NCBI RefSeq assembly: GCF_000715075.1
Contig: NC_134089.1
Span: 110,305,157 to 110,369,156, forward strand
Length of the DNA stretch: 64,000 bases
DNA from: Nicotiana tabacum
Lineage: Eukaryota > Streptophyta > Magnoliopsida > Solanales > Solanaceae
Direction of reading: 5' to 3'
The translations under genes were made by a program, and so were the position numbers. The notes beneath the pieces are model-generated. The model searched no databases. It worked only from the letters and a program-made list of their open reading frames with translations, and was not told where the DNA came from. Shown in pieces: positions 11,262 through 24,090 of the stretch. The stretch's first letter is position 1. Each line of letters starts with the position of its first letter.

Positions 11262-11591
11262 TGTTATAAAATCTTTAGTAAATGTGGATGTCCACTACTT
11301 CCACTACTTTCACCCATGATGTAAATAACATTCCACTACTCATCACCATTATGATTGTAACTCTCACACCTCCATAACCCCTCCCCATAATCTTCCCCCA
11401 TGATCTCAATTGTTAATGTCATATTTAAGACAATCATTTTGTAACCTTCATATGTAATAGTATAAATAGAGGCATGAAATGTGAGATGGAACACACTTGA
11501 ACACTTGATAAAATAAGAAAGTTATCTCTTCTTCTCTTATTCTACTTATCTTCTTGTTTTATATTGTTACTTTGAGCTATTTTTCTTAAAA
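11262..11591 (+). repeat. Left LTR of the copia element
   Basis: Begins TGTTATAAAATC and ends TTTCTTAAAA. A TATA-like AGTATAAATAGAGG lies near 11459. The next bases, CGTTATCAGCACGA (11592-11605), form the plant copia primer-binding-site region. Confidence 0.9.
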
Positions 11592-12061
11592 CGTTATCAG
11601 CACGAAGTTGAGCTCTTTTCGTTGTTCAGATATATTTGTTCATTTTGTTTTCTTCGTTGTATATTTTGATTTCATGATTAGTGTCTTTAATATGCAATTT
11701 TATAATTTCTCACATCTCTAGATATGTGTAAAAATAAAAAATTTATGTTTCTTTATTTTAAGTTATTTGTGTGATTGTCATGTGAAAGTTGCTAATTTTT
11801 ATGTTAATAGAATTAATTGAGAGAAGAATACTTATTTTACGTTGTTCGACATTTGAAATTGTGTTAAGTTAGAAGACATTTTTATTCTAGTTAACATCAA
11901 AGATATACTAATAATTTGAAGAAACAAATAGTATTCTTTTCTATGGAATTATTACTTTAGTGTATATAGATCACAAATTTGATATTATGTCAATTTTTAA
12001 GATTCTTTAAGCTATTATCCTAATGATTTCTAATTATTTATCATCTTTGATAGTTTTCACT

Positions 12062-13129
12062 ATGTCGAATTTGTCAAAGCTTGAGTTTGTGGCACTTGAC
12101 ATTTCTGGAAAGAATTACCTATCATGAGTTCTCGATGCTGAGATTCACTTAACCGGTAACGGCCTTGGTAACACCATTACTCAGGGTAATGAGGCATCAA
12201 GCCAAGACAAAGCGAAGGCCATGATTTTCCTTCGTCATTATTTGGATGAAGGTTTGAAGGTTGAATGTTTGATAATGAAAGATCCACTTGAATTGTGGAC
12301 TGGCCTGAAGGAAAGGTATGATCACCTTACGGCTATGGTATTGTCAATGGCTCGATATTAGTGGATGCACTTACGGTTGCAAGATTTTAAGACCGTAAGT
12401 GAGTATAACTCTATTGTATTTCGAATAACTTCCCAACTGAAATTATGTGGGGATGTTATGAATGATGAGAATTTGTCGGAAAAGACTCTTACGAATTTTC
12501 ATGCCTCAAATATCGTATTACAGCAGCAATACCATGAAAGAGGTTTTAAAAAGTATTCTGAATTGATCTCATGCCTTCTAGTGGTTGAGCAACATAATAC
12601 CCTTTTGCTGAAAAATTATGAAGCCCGTCCCACAAGGTCAGCTCCGCTTCTTGAAGTGAATATGGCGGCTAGATGTGATAAGTATGGAAAAAGACAGAAT
12701 AATAATCATGGCCATATGAATGTACGTGGGCATGGCAATGGTAAGAGACGATATAGTAGTCGTCATCGTGGTGGTCATGGCAAACGAGAGAACAATATGG
12801 GTTCTCAAAACAATCCTTCAAGAGGCAAAAGCGGTAACTGCCAACGTTGTGGCATGGAATGTCATTGGAAAATTGAATGTCGTGCACCTAAGCATTTTTT
12901 CAGGCTTTATCAAAACTCCATCAAAAGAAAGGTAAATAATGTTGGAGCATCTACTACTAATGCCCCAGTGGAGTCTCACTTGACCTTTAAAAATGATTTT
13001 GAGGCAGAGCCTTCAAACAAAAATGATAACAATGCCGAGGCAAATCTTGCTCTGAATGATGATGATTTTCAAGGACTCGATGATCTTACTCATTTGGAAG
13101 TTGAAGATTTCTTTGGACATCAAAACTAA
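12062..13129 (+). pseudogene. Copia gag
   Basis: The reading starts MSNLSKLEFVALDISGKNY at 12062, typical of plant copia gag. It is interrupted by TGA at 12125-12127 (a Trp in relatives) and TAG at 12359-12361, then stays open to 13129. A zinc knuckle of CX2CX4HX4C form (CQRCGMECHWKIEC) lies near 12838-12880, followed by a basic and then an acidic tail. A 200-bp T-rich spacer separates it from the pol frame. Confidence 0.88.
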
Positions 13130-13333
13130 AGTTTGATCATTTTACTGGGGAATGCAATTATGTTGTTATTTTTATTTTCAGTGTTTTTGTCTCGTCTAAT
13201 GTTGTTTTTATTTTCAAGTAGTACTTAAGTTGTCTTATGTTGTTGTTAGTATTTTTAGTTTTTCCATACTTCTCATGATGTACTTTTTTTTTATGAAGAA
13301 ATTAAAATTTCCCAGTTTTCAATTGGATCTAAG

Positions 13334-14630
13334 ATGAGTAATGAAGATTTATGTCTTTTGGATAGTGCTACAACTCTCACAATATTAAGAGAAAAGAAAT
13401 TTTTCTCTTATTTGTTTATGAAAAAGGCATATGTTAATACAATATCCGGTAGTACAAAGTTGATTGAGGGCTCTGGAAGAGCGGCCTTATTACTACTTGG
13501 AGGAACGATATTAACTATTGATAATGCATTGTATTGTAGTAAGTCTCAAAGAAACTTGTTGAGTTTCAAAGCTATTCGCCAAAATGGCTATCATTTTGAG
13601 ATATCAAACGAAGGAAAGGTTGAATACCTTTATATTACTACAATAAAAGCGGGTAAAAAATATGTGCACGAAAAATTACCCACATTTTCTTCTGGGTTGT
13701 ACCACACAAATATTGGTGTGGTTGAATCACATGCCATAGTAAACAAAATATTTATTAATTCTAATGATTTTATCATTTGGCATGACCGGTTGGGCCATCC
13801 CGGTTCTAACATGATGTGCAGAATAATAGAGAATTCAAATGGGCACACATTGAAGAACAAGAAGATTCTTCAATTTAAGGAATTCTCTTGTGCTGCTTGT
13901 TCTCAAGGAAAATTGATTATTAAACCATCAACAGCTAAAGTTGGGATTAAATCTCCTGCATTTCTGAAACGTATACAAGGTGATATATGTGGGCCTATAC
14001 ACCTCAATGTGGACCATTCAAGTATTTTATGGTCTTGATAGACGCATCTACAAGATAGTCACATGTGTGCTTATTATCAACTCGTAATATGGCATTTGCG
14101 AGATTGTTGGCCCAAATAATAAGGTTAAGAGCACAAATTCCAGATTATGCAATTAAGACAATTCATCTTGATAATGCTGGTGAATTTACATCTCAGGCCT
14201 TTATTGATTATTGTATGGCCACTGGAATAAAAGTTGAGCATCCGGTTGCTCATGTTCATACTCAAAATGGTCTAGTAGAATCATTGATTAAACGCCTCCA
14301 ACTAATAGCTAGACCATTGCTAATGAGGACAAAACTTCCCCTTTCAGTGTGGGGACATGCTATTTTGTATGCAGCAGCACTTGTGCGCATAAGGCCAACC
14401 GGTTATTATAAAGTCTCCCCATTACAGTTGGCTTTTGGTCAGGAGCCAAATATTTCCCATCTAAAATTTTTTGTATGTGCGGTGTATGTTCCAATTTCTC
14501 CACCAAAACACACAAAATGGGTCCCCAAAGAAGGTTGGGAGTATATGTTGGTTATGAATCTCCTTCTATTATTAAATATCTGGAGCCTATGACAAGAGAT
14601 TTATGTACAGCCAGATTTGCTGATTGTCAT
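13334..14630 (+). pseudogene. Copia pol: protease and integrase
   Basis: The protease active site reads LLDSATTLTIL, the D-S-A-T-T form found in some plant copias. Then follow SKSQRNLLSF, the GAG-pre-integrase motif WHDRLGHPGSNMM, and the paired cysteines CAAC that complete the integrase HHCC finger. The first catalytic Asp lies in GDICGPIH. After a frame break at about 14020-14064 the core continues with HLDNAGEF (second Asp) and NGLVESLIKRLQ (Glu). A second break occurs near 14520. The protein is clearly an integrase but cannot be made in one piece. Confidence 0.88.
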
Positions 14631-14674
14631 TTTGATGAATAAGTTTTTCCAACATTAGGGGGGGAAATAAACAG

Positions 14675-15250
14675 TTGGAAAAGGAGATACATTGGAACGT
14701 ATTACCTCTATCCCATTTGGATCCTCGTACAAATCAACGTGAACAAGAAGTTCAAAAGATCATTTATATCCAAAATATTGCAAATCAATTGCTAGATGCA
14801 TTTACTAACTTTCCACGGGTTACTAAATCACATATTCCAGCTGTAAATGCTCCAATTCAAGTTGATGTTCCAGCTGGACAGTATGATGATGTAAATGAGT
14901 CTAGGCCACGCCTTAAACGTAGTAGACCAATTGATTCCAAGGATAAGAATCCCCGAAAACGGAAAGGAGCAAATGATCAAGTTGATCATAACATGGAGGC
15001 AATTGCTCAAGAGGATCATAAAGATATAGCAATTGATAAGACCTCACAGGAGGTTCTAGTACTTGTAAATGATGAAAATGAAGAGATCTCAATAAGTTAT
15101 GTCTCTACAAAAAAAAGGTGGAACCGAAATAACATTGTTGTTAACAACAATTTTGCATATAATGTTGCAGTTGAAATAATGCAACAAGATGAAGATCTTG
15201 AGCCAAAACCTGTCGATGAATGTAGACAGAGAAATGATTGGCCAAAATGA
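14675..15250 (+). pseudogene. Copia pol: integrase-RT linker
   Basis: A low-complexity hydrophilic stretch with RPRLKRSRPIDSKDKNPRKRK, then ETMQQ-like and ECRQRNDWPK text that in relatives leads into the RT start. It ends in a TGA at 15248-15250, within the expected NDWPKWKDAI-type phrase, so one Trp codon has become a stop. Confidence 0.75.
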
Positions 15251-16392
15251 AAAAACGCAATTCAAGCAAAATTGGCTTCACTCGAAAAATGTGAAGCTTT
15301 CGGACCAATAGTCTGAACGCCTGAAGGTGTCAAGCCAGTGGGGTAAAAATGGGTTTTTGTGTGAAAACGAAATGAGAAAGGTGAAGTTGTAAGATATAAA
15401 GCACGACTTGTGGCATAATGGTTTTCGCAAAGGCCTGACATTGATTATATGGACACATATTCTCTTGTGGTAGATGCAATTACCTTCAGGTATCTAACAA
15501 TTCTAGTAATCCATGAAAAGCTTGATATGCGGTTGATGGACGTTGTCACAACCTACTTATATGGCTCACTGGACAATGAGATTTTTATGAAAATCCCTGA
15601 AGGACTTAAAATTCCTGAAGCACATAAAAGTTCAAGAGAAACTTGTTCAATAAAGCTTCAGAAATCCTTATACGGATTGAAGCAATCAGGGAGGATGTGG
15701 TACAATCACCTTAACGAGTATTTGCTAAATGAAGGGTACAAAAATGACCTTATTTGTCCTTGTGTCTTTATTAAGAGGTCTAGATCTGAATTTGTCATCA
15801 TAGCTGTATATGTTGATGACTTGAATATCATTGACACTTATAAAGAGCTTTCAAAAGCTGTAGAATGTTTGAAGAAAGAATTTGAATGAAAGATCTTAGT
15901 AAGACAAAATTTTATCTTGGCCTCCAAATTGAGCATGTAACAAATGGTTATGTCCATCAATCAACATACATTGAAAAGGTTTTAAAGCGATTTTACATGG
16001 ATAATGAACATCCATTGAGTACCCCAATGGTTGTGAGATTGCATGACATAAATAAAGATCCATTTCGGCCTCAAGAAAATGATGAAGAGCTCGTGGGTGA
16101 TGAAACTCCATATCTTAGTGCAATTGGGGCATTGATGTATCTTGCCAACAATACTCGACCAGATATTGCTTTTGCAGTAAGCTTATTAGCAAGATTCAGC
16201 TCCTCCCCAACAAGAAGACATTGGAATGGTGTTAAGCATATATTTAGATATCTTCAGGGAACTATAGATATGGGATTGTTTTATTCTAATGAATTCAAGT
16301 CAGAAATGATTGGCTATGCCGATGCAGGTTATTTGTCCAATCCACATAAAGCTCGATATCAAACAGGCTATTTGTTTACATATGGAGGTACA
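15251..16392 (+). pseudogene. Copia pol: reverse transcriptase and start of RNase H
   Basis: RT motifs appear in order: PDIDYMDTYS (TFSPV region), MDVVTTYLYGSLDNEIFM, QKSLYGLKQSGRMWY, and the catalytic AVYVDDLNII at about 15805-15835, which is intact. One base is lost at about 15886, where MKDLSKTKFYLGLQIE shifts frame. RNase H then begins with IGALMYLANNTRPDIAFAV and ends at YGGT, where the nested LTR starts at 16393. The reading resumes with TISWRS at 22371. Confidence 0.9.
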
Positions 16393-19042
16393 TGTCACGA
16401 CCCCAAACCAGACCCAGTCGTGATAGTGCCTCTCGTGAAGACAAGGCCAGCCGACACAATTCCCAAATTCAATTCAATAATGTTAATAAGTCAATTTAAT
16501 GCCTTTTCAATTAATCAGATATTGCATAATATGAGTTTAAATGAACACTGCAAAAATAAATACAGCCCGACATCGGGGTGTCACAAGTCACGAGCATCTA
16601 CTAGGGTCTAAATACAACTGAAAAGTCTGAAATGTACAAAATACAGACTAATGAAATGAAGAGGGAGAAAAGCAGTGCTGCGAACGCTGGAAGCTACCTT
16701 GCTAAACTCTAGTAACTCTGCCTCCGATCATCCAATACCCGCTACCGGGTTCAGAAATACCCGAATCTGCACACGAGGTGCAGGGAGTAAAGTGAGTACT
16801 CCAACTCAGTGAGTAATAATCATAACTAAAGTCTGAATGGTAAGAAATCACGAAAAGTGCATCCACATGTTGTATAGAAGCAATTCAAAAACCAGTAAGA
16901 AAGCAATGAAACTGTAAAATCTCTTAAAATATCTTGCTCAGTTTAAACTTCTTTGAAAATGACTTTTTCAATAGTTGCGCAAATGAATGCAAAACAATTA
17001 GTGCAGGTAAGCACATAAATCCGCCCCTCGGGCACAAATACACAATTAAATAGGTACATGACGGGCAAATACGAAAGATAAGCACATAAGGTTCGCCCCT
17101 CTAGCACAATGTCAACAAATCTGCCCCTCAGGCAATATCTCAGCACAATACCAGCCCCTCGGGCAATCACATAGAACAATACTAGTCCCTCGGGCAATCA
17201 TATAGAACAATACCAGCCCCTCGGGCTATATCTCACATCACAATAGGTACCCGCGCTCATTAGGGGCGTGCAGACACCTGGAGGGGACCCTTACGGCCCA
17301 AGCGCAATATCAAGCCACCTCGTGGCATCATAAACAGGCTCTCGGCCTCATATCAATATCAACCAGCCACCTCGTAGCGTACATATCTCAGGCCCTCGGC
17401 CTCATAATCAAATCAGTGTATTACCGCTGCGGCGTGCAGCCCTACCAAAAAGTATCCTCACAATACAGGCCCTCGGCCTTACTTAGTCAAAAATCACATA
17501 AGTCACTCAGGCAATAGTAAAACATGATGCTCGGCCCAAAATATGATTTAAAATATCATTTCAAGTGTTAAAGCAGAGTAAACATGGCTGAATTTTGAAG
17601 ACAGTAGAATATAACATGACTGAGTACAAGTTTAAAGTCAAAATAGTGAGGAAATATCAATAAAAATCCCCGAAAGTTCAAATAGTTGGCACGAAGCCCA
17701 AATATGGCATTCAGCCCAAATAATGATGATAGCAAATAGATTTCAGTCAAATATACGGTAAAATCATTAATCGGAACGGACCAAGTCACAATCTCCAATA
17801 GTGCATGACCCCACGCTCGTCATCCAGCGTGTGCCTCACCTCAATATAGCACTACGATGTGCAATCCAGGGTTTCAAACCCTCAGAACATCATTTACAAT
17901 CATTACTCACCTCGATCCGGTCCAAACCCTAGCCCGCGATGCCTTGCCCGCTCGAATCGACCTCCGGATGCTTCAAATCTAGCCACAATCAGTACATAAT
18001 CATTAAAATATGTTAAGGGAACGAAGCTCACTCGAAAATATCCAATTTACATCAAAAACCCGAAATTGTTCAAACCCGGCCCTCGGGCCCACGTCTCAGA
18101 ATCCGATGAAAATTATATCAATAGAGTCCTCATCTACTCACGAGTCTATACATACCAAGAGCATCAAAATCGGACCTCAAATGACCTCTCAAATCCCCAA
18201 TTTACACTCTCCAAATTCAAGCCCTAATTCTTCAATATTAGGCTTAATTCCATGATTAATTAGGTAAAATTCACACAAGAATCGAGTATTGAGTTCAAAA
18301 ATCTTACCTCCAAAAAATCCTCTTGAATTCCCTCTTCAATTAGCTCTACCAAGCTTCAAAATCGCCTAACAATGGAGGCTCTTAGCCACAAAATCGCGGA
18401 ATAGCCCTTTTAAATCTTTCTGCCCAGGCATAAAAATCCTTCTTCGCGAATGCGGTCAAAGCCTCGCGTTCGCGAAGCACGAAATTACTTTGACCAAATT
18501 TCCTCTTTCGCGATCGCGACCAACCCATCGCGAACGCGATGCTTTACTCAGACAGGCCTTCGCGATCACATTACACCAATCGCGAACGCGATGAATAAAA
18601 TGCCTCAGACCCCAGCTGACCACTCTTACTCTACGCAAACGCGGAACATACCTCGCGAACGCGATGAATAACTTCCCAGCCCTTCGCGAACGCGAAGACC
18701 TTCTCACGAACGCGAAGGCCAGAATCTCAATCTCACCAGCTAACCCTTCGCGAACGCGATAGCCTGCTCACAAACGCGAAGGCCAAATGCCTGCAACACT
18801 GAGCAGCAATTTTCTGCAACTTTCCAAAATAAGAAATGGTCCGATTGACCACCCGAAACTCACCCGAGGCCCTCGAAACCTCAACCAAACATGCCAACAT
18901 ATCTCATAATCTCATTCAAACTTGTTCCAACCTTCGGAACACTCAAAACAACATCAAAACACCAAATTCGCATCGGATTCAAGCCCAAGAATTCCAAAAC
19001 CTTCTAAATTACGCTTTCGATCAACAACCCAACCAAACCACG
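16393..19042 (-). repeat. Truncated 3' LTR of the nested gypsy remnant
   Basis: Aligns to 19372-21921 with over 90% identity by eye, then stops at AACCAAACCACG (19042). The last ~445 bp present in the other LTR (the LTR's own 5' end, since it is read on the minus strand) are missing. It contains a CGCGAACGCG cluster at 18440-18780 and one copy of GCGGCGTGCAGCCCTACC at 17429-17446. Confidence 0.88.
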
Positions 19043-19371
19043 GCAAAATCCGGCCTCAAGTTCTCCAGACTGGCCCAACATCAACTCGCAGAGATAACAT
19101 CTCTCCCCTCGATCAGGGAATCACAAGCCATCGATGCACATCTAATACTGAGCGCTCTTTTGCGCATACGAACGCATGGAAGGAATTCAAGGAGTTACAT
19201 TTCAAGCTAAATCAAGGACGCACGATAAAAATTCAAGAATGTCAAGTTTTTTCCTAAAGGTTTTGCAGCCTCTCGAGGATAAATACAAACGTCTTCGTAC
19301 CGATCCGCGAGCCTCTACTAAACCTGCTCATGACTCGTGAAACCTATGTAACCTTAGCTCTGATTTTAACT
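19043..19371 (-). other. Leader and PBS of the nested gypsy remnant
   Basis: The minus-strand reading just after the 5' LTR gives AGTTAAAATCAGAGCTA, a mutated TGGTATCAGAGC primer site (about 19355-19370). The stretch GTACGAAGACGTTTGTATTT (about 19280-19300) matches the leader at 2890-2930 of the first gypsy element. It runs directly into the broken 3' LTR at 19042, so the deletion joined leader to mid-LTR. Confidence 0.75.
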
Positions 19372-22365
19372 TGTCACGACCCCAAATCGGACCCGGTCGT
19401 GATGGCGCCTCTCATGAAGACAAGGCTAGTCGACATTATTCCCAAATTCAATTCAATAATGTTAAAAAGTCAATTTAATGTCTTTTCAATTAATCAGATA
19501 TTGCATAATATGAGTTTAAATGAACACTGCGGAAATAAATACAGCCCGACATCGGGGTGTCACAAGTCACGAGCATCTACTAGGGTCTAAATACAACTGA
19601 AAAGTCTGAAATGTACAAAATACAGACTAATGAAATGAAGAGGGAGAAAAGCAGTGCTGCGAACACCGGCAGCTACCTTGCTAAACTCTGATAACTCTGT
19701 CTCCGATCAGCCAATACCCGCTACCGGGTTCAGAAATACCTGAATCTGCACACGAGGTGCAGGGAGTAAAGTGAGTACTCCAACTCAGTGATTAATAATC
19801 CTAACTAAAGTCTGAATGGTAAGAAATCACGAAAAGTGCATCAACATGTTGTATAGAAGCAGTTCAAAAACCAGTAAGAATGCAATGAAGCTGTAAAATC
19901 TCTTAAAATATCTTGCTTAGTTTAAACTTCTTTGAAAATGACTTTTTCAACAGTTGCACAAATGAATGCAAAACAATTAGTGCAGGTAAGAACAGAAATC
20001 CGCCCCTAGGGCACAAATACACAATTAAACAGGTACATGACAGGCAAATAGGATAGATAAGCACATAAGGTTCGCCCCTCGGGAACAATGTCAACAAATC
20101 CACCCCTCGGGCAATATCACAGAACAACACCAGCCCCTCAGGCTATATCTCACATCACAATAGGTACCCGCGCTCACTGGGGGTGTGCAGACTCCTGGAG
20201 GGGCCCCTTACGACCCAAGCACAATATCAAGGCACCTCAAGGCATCATAAACAGGCTCTCGGCCTCATATCAATATCAACAAGCCACCTCGTGGCGTACA
20301 TATCTCAGGACCTCGGCCTCATAATCAAATCAATGTATCACCGTTGCGGCGTGCAGCCCGACCCAAAAGTATCCTTACAACACAGGCCCTCAGCCTTACT
20401 CAGTCAAAAATCACATAAGCCACTCGGGCAATAGTAAAACATGATGCTCAGCCCAAAATATGATTTAAAATATCATTTCAAGTGTTAAAGCAGAGTAAAC
20501 ATGGCTGAGTTTTGAAGACAGTAGAATATAACATGACTGAGAACAAGTTTAAAGTTAAAACAGTGAGGAAATATCAATAAAAATCCCCGAAGGGTTCAAA
20601 TAGTTGGCATGAAGCCCAAATATGGCATTCAACCCAAATAATGATGACGACAAATAGATTTCAGTCAAATATATAGTAAAATCATCAATTGGGACGGACC
20701 AAGTCACAATCCCCAATAGTGCACGACCCCACGCTTGTCATCCAATGTGTGCCTCACCTCAATATAGCACTACGATGTGCAATATGGGGTTTCAAACCCT
20801 CAGAACATCATTTACAACCATTAATCACCTTGATCCGGTCTAAACTCTAGCCCGCGATGCCTTGCTCGCACGAATCGACCTCTGAATGCTCCAAATCTAG
20901 CCATAATTAGTACATAATCATTAAAATATGCTAAGGGAACGAAGCCCACTCAAAGATATCTAATTTACATCAAAACCCCAAAATTGCTCAAACCCGGCCC
21001 CCGAGCCCACGTCTCGGAATCCGATAAAAATTATATCAATAGAGTCCTCATCCATTCACGAGTCTATACATACCAAGAACATCAAAATCGGACTTCAAAT
21101 GGCCCCTCAAATCCCCAATTTACACTCTCCAAATTCAAGCCCTAATTCTTCAATACTAGGCTTAATTCCATGATTAATTAGGTAGCATTCACACAAGAAT
21201 CGAGTATTGAGTTCAAAATCTTACCTCCAAGAAATCCTCTTGAATTCCCTCTTCAATTAGCTCTCCCAAGCTTCAAAATCGCCCAACAATGGAGGTTCTT
21301 AGCCTAAAAAATCGCGGAATAGCCCTTTTAAATCATTTTGCCCAGGCATAAAAATCCTTCTTCGCGAATGCGGTCAAAGCCTCGCTTTCGCGTAGCACGA
21401 AATTACTTTGACCAAATTTCCTCTTTCGCAATCGCGACCAACCCATCGCGAACACGATGCTTTACTCAGACTGGCCTTCGCGATCGCGTTACACCAATCG
21501 CGAATGCGATGAATAAAATGCCTCAGATCCTAGCTGACCACTCTTCCTCTACGCGAACGCGGAACATACCTTGCGAATGCGGTGAATAACTTCCCAGCCC
21601 TTCGCGAACGCGAAGGCCAAAATCTCAACCTCACCAGCTAACCCTTCACGAACGCGAAGGCCAAATGCCTGCAACACTAAACAACAATTTTCTGCAACTT
21701 TCCAAAACAAGAAATGGTCTGATTGACCACCCGAAACTCACCCGAGGCCCTCGAAACCTCAACCAAACATTCCAACATATCCCATAATCTTATTCAAACT
21801 TGTTCTAACCTTCGGAATGCTGAAAACAACATCAAAACACCAAATTTGCATTGGATTCAAGTGCAAGAATTCCAAAACCTTCTAAATTACGCTTTCGATC
21901 AAAATCCCAACCAAACCACGCCCGAATGACCTAAAATTTTGCACGCACATCCCAAATGACATAACGGAACTACTGCAACTTCTGAAAATCTATTCCAACC
22001 CCTATATCAAAATCTCACCTATCAACCGGAGAACGCTAAAATCTCAATTTCAGCAATTCAAGCCTAAACCTTCCATGGACTTCCAAAATGCATTCCGATC
22101 ACGCTCCTAAGTCCCAAATCACCTAACGGAGCTAACAAAATCAATAAAATTTCGATCCGAGATCATATACAGACAAGTCAAATCTTGGTCAAACCTTTCA
22201 AATTTCAAGCTTCAACTGAGAACTATTCTTCCAAATTCATTTCGATTACCCTGAAAATCAAAACCAACGATTTACATAAGTCATAATACATCACACGGGG
22301 TAGATCACACCCGAGAACTGACGAGCAAAGTGCAAAAGCTCAAAACGACCGGTCAGGTCGTTATA
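19372..22365 (-). repeat. 5' LTR of the nested gypsy remnant (2994 bp)
   Basis: Complete LTR with TGTCACGACC at the left and GGTCGTTATA at the right; the final CA has become TA. It has a cluster of CGCGAACGCG-like palindromes at 21356-21665 and a copy of GCGGCGTGCAGCCCGACCC at 20346-20364. A repeated phrase of the form CCCCTCGGGCA recurs over 20000-20145 and again at 17020-17230 in the partner LTR. Confidence 0.88.
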
Positions 22366-22370
22366 ATACA

Positions 22371-22800
22371 ACTATATCATGGCGTTCAATGAAACAAACA
22401 ATAGTTGCCATATCTTCAAATCATGCTGAGATAATAGCCATTTATGAGGCTAGTTGGGAATGTATTTGGTTAAGATCAATGACTCAACAAATTCAGGAAA
22501 TGTGTGGTTTTCCTATGAAAACAGATAACCAACTACACTATATGAAGACAATGCTGCTTGCATTGCTCAATGAAAGGAAAATATATCAAAGGAGACAGAA
22601 CAAAGCATATTTCACCAAAGTTCTTTTTTTACGCATGATCTTCAACAAAATGGTGAAATTAATGTTCAACAGATTCGTTCATGTGAAAATTTGGCTGATC
22701 TGTTCACTAAGGCTTTACCAATCTCAACATTTGAGAAGTTGAGACAGAAGATTGAAATGCAGCGTCTTCGAGAAATAAAGTGATATTTTCATGAGGGGGA
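22371..22800 (+). pseudogene. Copia pol: C-terminal RNase H, after the nested insertion
   Basis: Begins TISWRSMKQTIVAISSNHAE and continues EIIAIYEASWECIWLRSM, the standard end of plant copia RNase H (relatives read ISWRSTKQT..ATSSNHAE). The frame is lost near 22550, although ICSLRLYQSQH-like wording persists in other frames. A purine tract (GAGGGGGAG) follows at about 22794, and the LTR-adjacent PPT CCAAGGGAGAG lies at 22993-23003. Confidence 0.85.
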
Positions 22801-23003
22801 GTAAGATACGCGTTGTACTCTTTTTCCCTTACTAGGTTTTGTCCCACTCGGTTTTCCTGGTAAGGTTTTTAACAAGGCAGCAAATAAAGCGTATTACAGA
22901 TATGTGTACTCTTTCTCTTTCACTAAGATTTTTTCTCATAGGGTTTTTTCTTAGTAAGGTTTTAACGAGGCGTATTATCTATTTTTGAACATCCAAGGGA
23001 GAG

Positions 23004-23330
23004 TATAAAATCTTTAGTAAATGTGGATGTCCACTACTCCCACTACTTTCATGTATGATGTAAATAACCTCCCACTACTCATCATCATTATGATTGTAAC
23101 TCTCACACCTCCATAACCCCTCTCCATGATCTTTCTCCATAATCTCAATTGTTAATGTCATGTTTAAGACAATAATTCTGTAACCTTCATATGTAATAGT
23201 ATAAATAGAGACATAAAATGTGAGATGGAACACACTTGAACACTTGATAAAATAAGAAAGTTATCTCGTCTTCTCTTATTCTACTTATCTTCGTGTTTTA
23301 TATTATTACTTTGAGTTATTTTTCTTAAAA
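23004..23330 (+). repeat. Right LTR of the copia element
   Basis: Matches 11265-11591 closely; the initial TGT of the left LTR is missing or mutated here (AGAG before TATAAAATC). It ends TTTCTTAAAA and is followed by the ATTAT duplicate. Confidence 0.9.
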
Positions 23331-23490
23331 ATTATTTTAATTGGCCATCTTGCGGTCGTGGACAACTAAATGGTGAAGTCAGCCTTTAATTTCGCTATAT
23401 GTAATCACACATTTCTTTCGATCTTGAACTTCCCTCAATTTTAATACCGTCTCAGGATTATTCTTCTTCTATATCCTTCCTTCTTCAAGC

Positions 23491-24028
23491 TAGGATGGTT
23501 CATTTGGATCGGATATCCGAAATTCGAACTGATCCGTTCAATTTCGGATTCTGGATTGGATCGAATTTTGGATTGTGTTTATTAAAATTTCTGATTTCAG
23601 ATCGGATTCGGATCGGTATAATTTTAATACGATCCGATCTAAAATCCGAAATTATTAGGGCATGTACAAATACTAAAATTTAATTTTGGATAATTAGTAC
23701 TTCCTTTACATTTTTCTCCAAGTTATTACCTTTACAATTGATGGATTTAGCTATATTGGCACCATAGTACTCTCATAATTGCAGAAACATGAATTTTCTT
23801 ACTGTATTGCCTCTTTTATAAAGAAAATATACATATGAGTTTGCAACTTTGAGGCATAACAATCTGATCCGAAATTCGATCCGATTCAAACTTTAAAATC
23901 CAATCTGATCCGATATTAATTCGGATCGAATTCGGATTGTATTTTCTAGAATCTGAAATCCGAAATCAGATCCGAAATGTGCTAAATCCGATCCGAAATG
24001 TGCTAAATCCGATCCATGCACATCCTTA
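23491..24028. mobile_element. hAT-type non-autonomous element (538 bp)
   Basis: Flanked by a perfect 8-bp target duplication, CTTCAAGC (23483-23490 and 24029-24036). The ends are TAGGATGGTTCAT and ATGCACATCCTTA, imperfect inverted repeats of the hAT TA(A)GGATG form. Subterminal regions are packed with GGATCGGAT/ATCCGATCC motifs in both orientations, with a local 17-bp duplication (CCGATCCGAAATGTGCTAAAT twice near 23970-24010). There is no coding capacity. Confidence 0.88.
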
Positions 24029-24090
24029 CTTCAAGCTATTTATTCAGTTAAGTGTTTCTCATGAACCACACTATTAGAGTGCACTAGTAG

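Larger units (their letters stand above)
16393..22365 (-). mobile_element. Nested minus-strand Ty3/gypsy LTR remnant, internally deleted
   Basis: Left end TGTCACGACC and right end GGTCGTTATA, flanked by GTACA (16388-16392) and ATACA (22366-22370), a 5-bp target duplication with one transition. Removing the insert and one duplicate restores the copia frame YGGT-TISWRS. It consists of a truncated 3' LTR (16393-19042), ~330 bp of leader (19043-19371) and a full 5' LTR (19372-22365). No gag or pol remains. It belongs to the same broad superfamily as the element at 1-5790, with homologous leader wording. Confidence 0.9.
11262..23330 (+). mobile_element. Complete but dead Ty1/copia element, split by a nested LTR remnant
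   Basis: LTRs lie at 11262-11591 and 23004-23330, with gag, protease, integrase, RT and RNase H between them in copia order. The target duplication is ATTGT (11257-11261) against ATTAT (23331-23335), one transition apart. Subtracting the insertion at 16393-22365 and its duplicated 5 bp leaves an original element of about 6.1 kb. The LTRs differ at roughly one site in twenty by eye, so this is an old insertion. Every coding section carries stops or frameshifts. Confidence 0.9.

Noticed and set aside
11262..11591. Earlier reading of the copia LTR start as TATAAAATC at 11265
   Set aside because: Starting at TGTTATAAAATC (11262) gives a TG end and a near-matching 5-bp duplication with the right flank.
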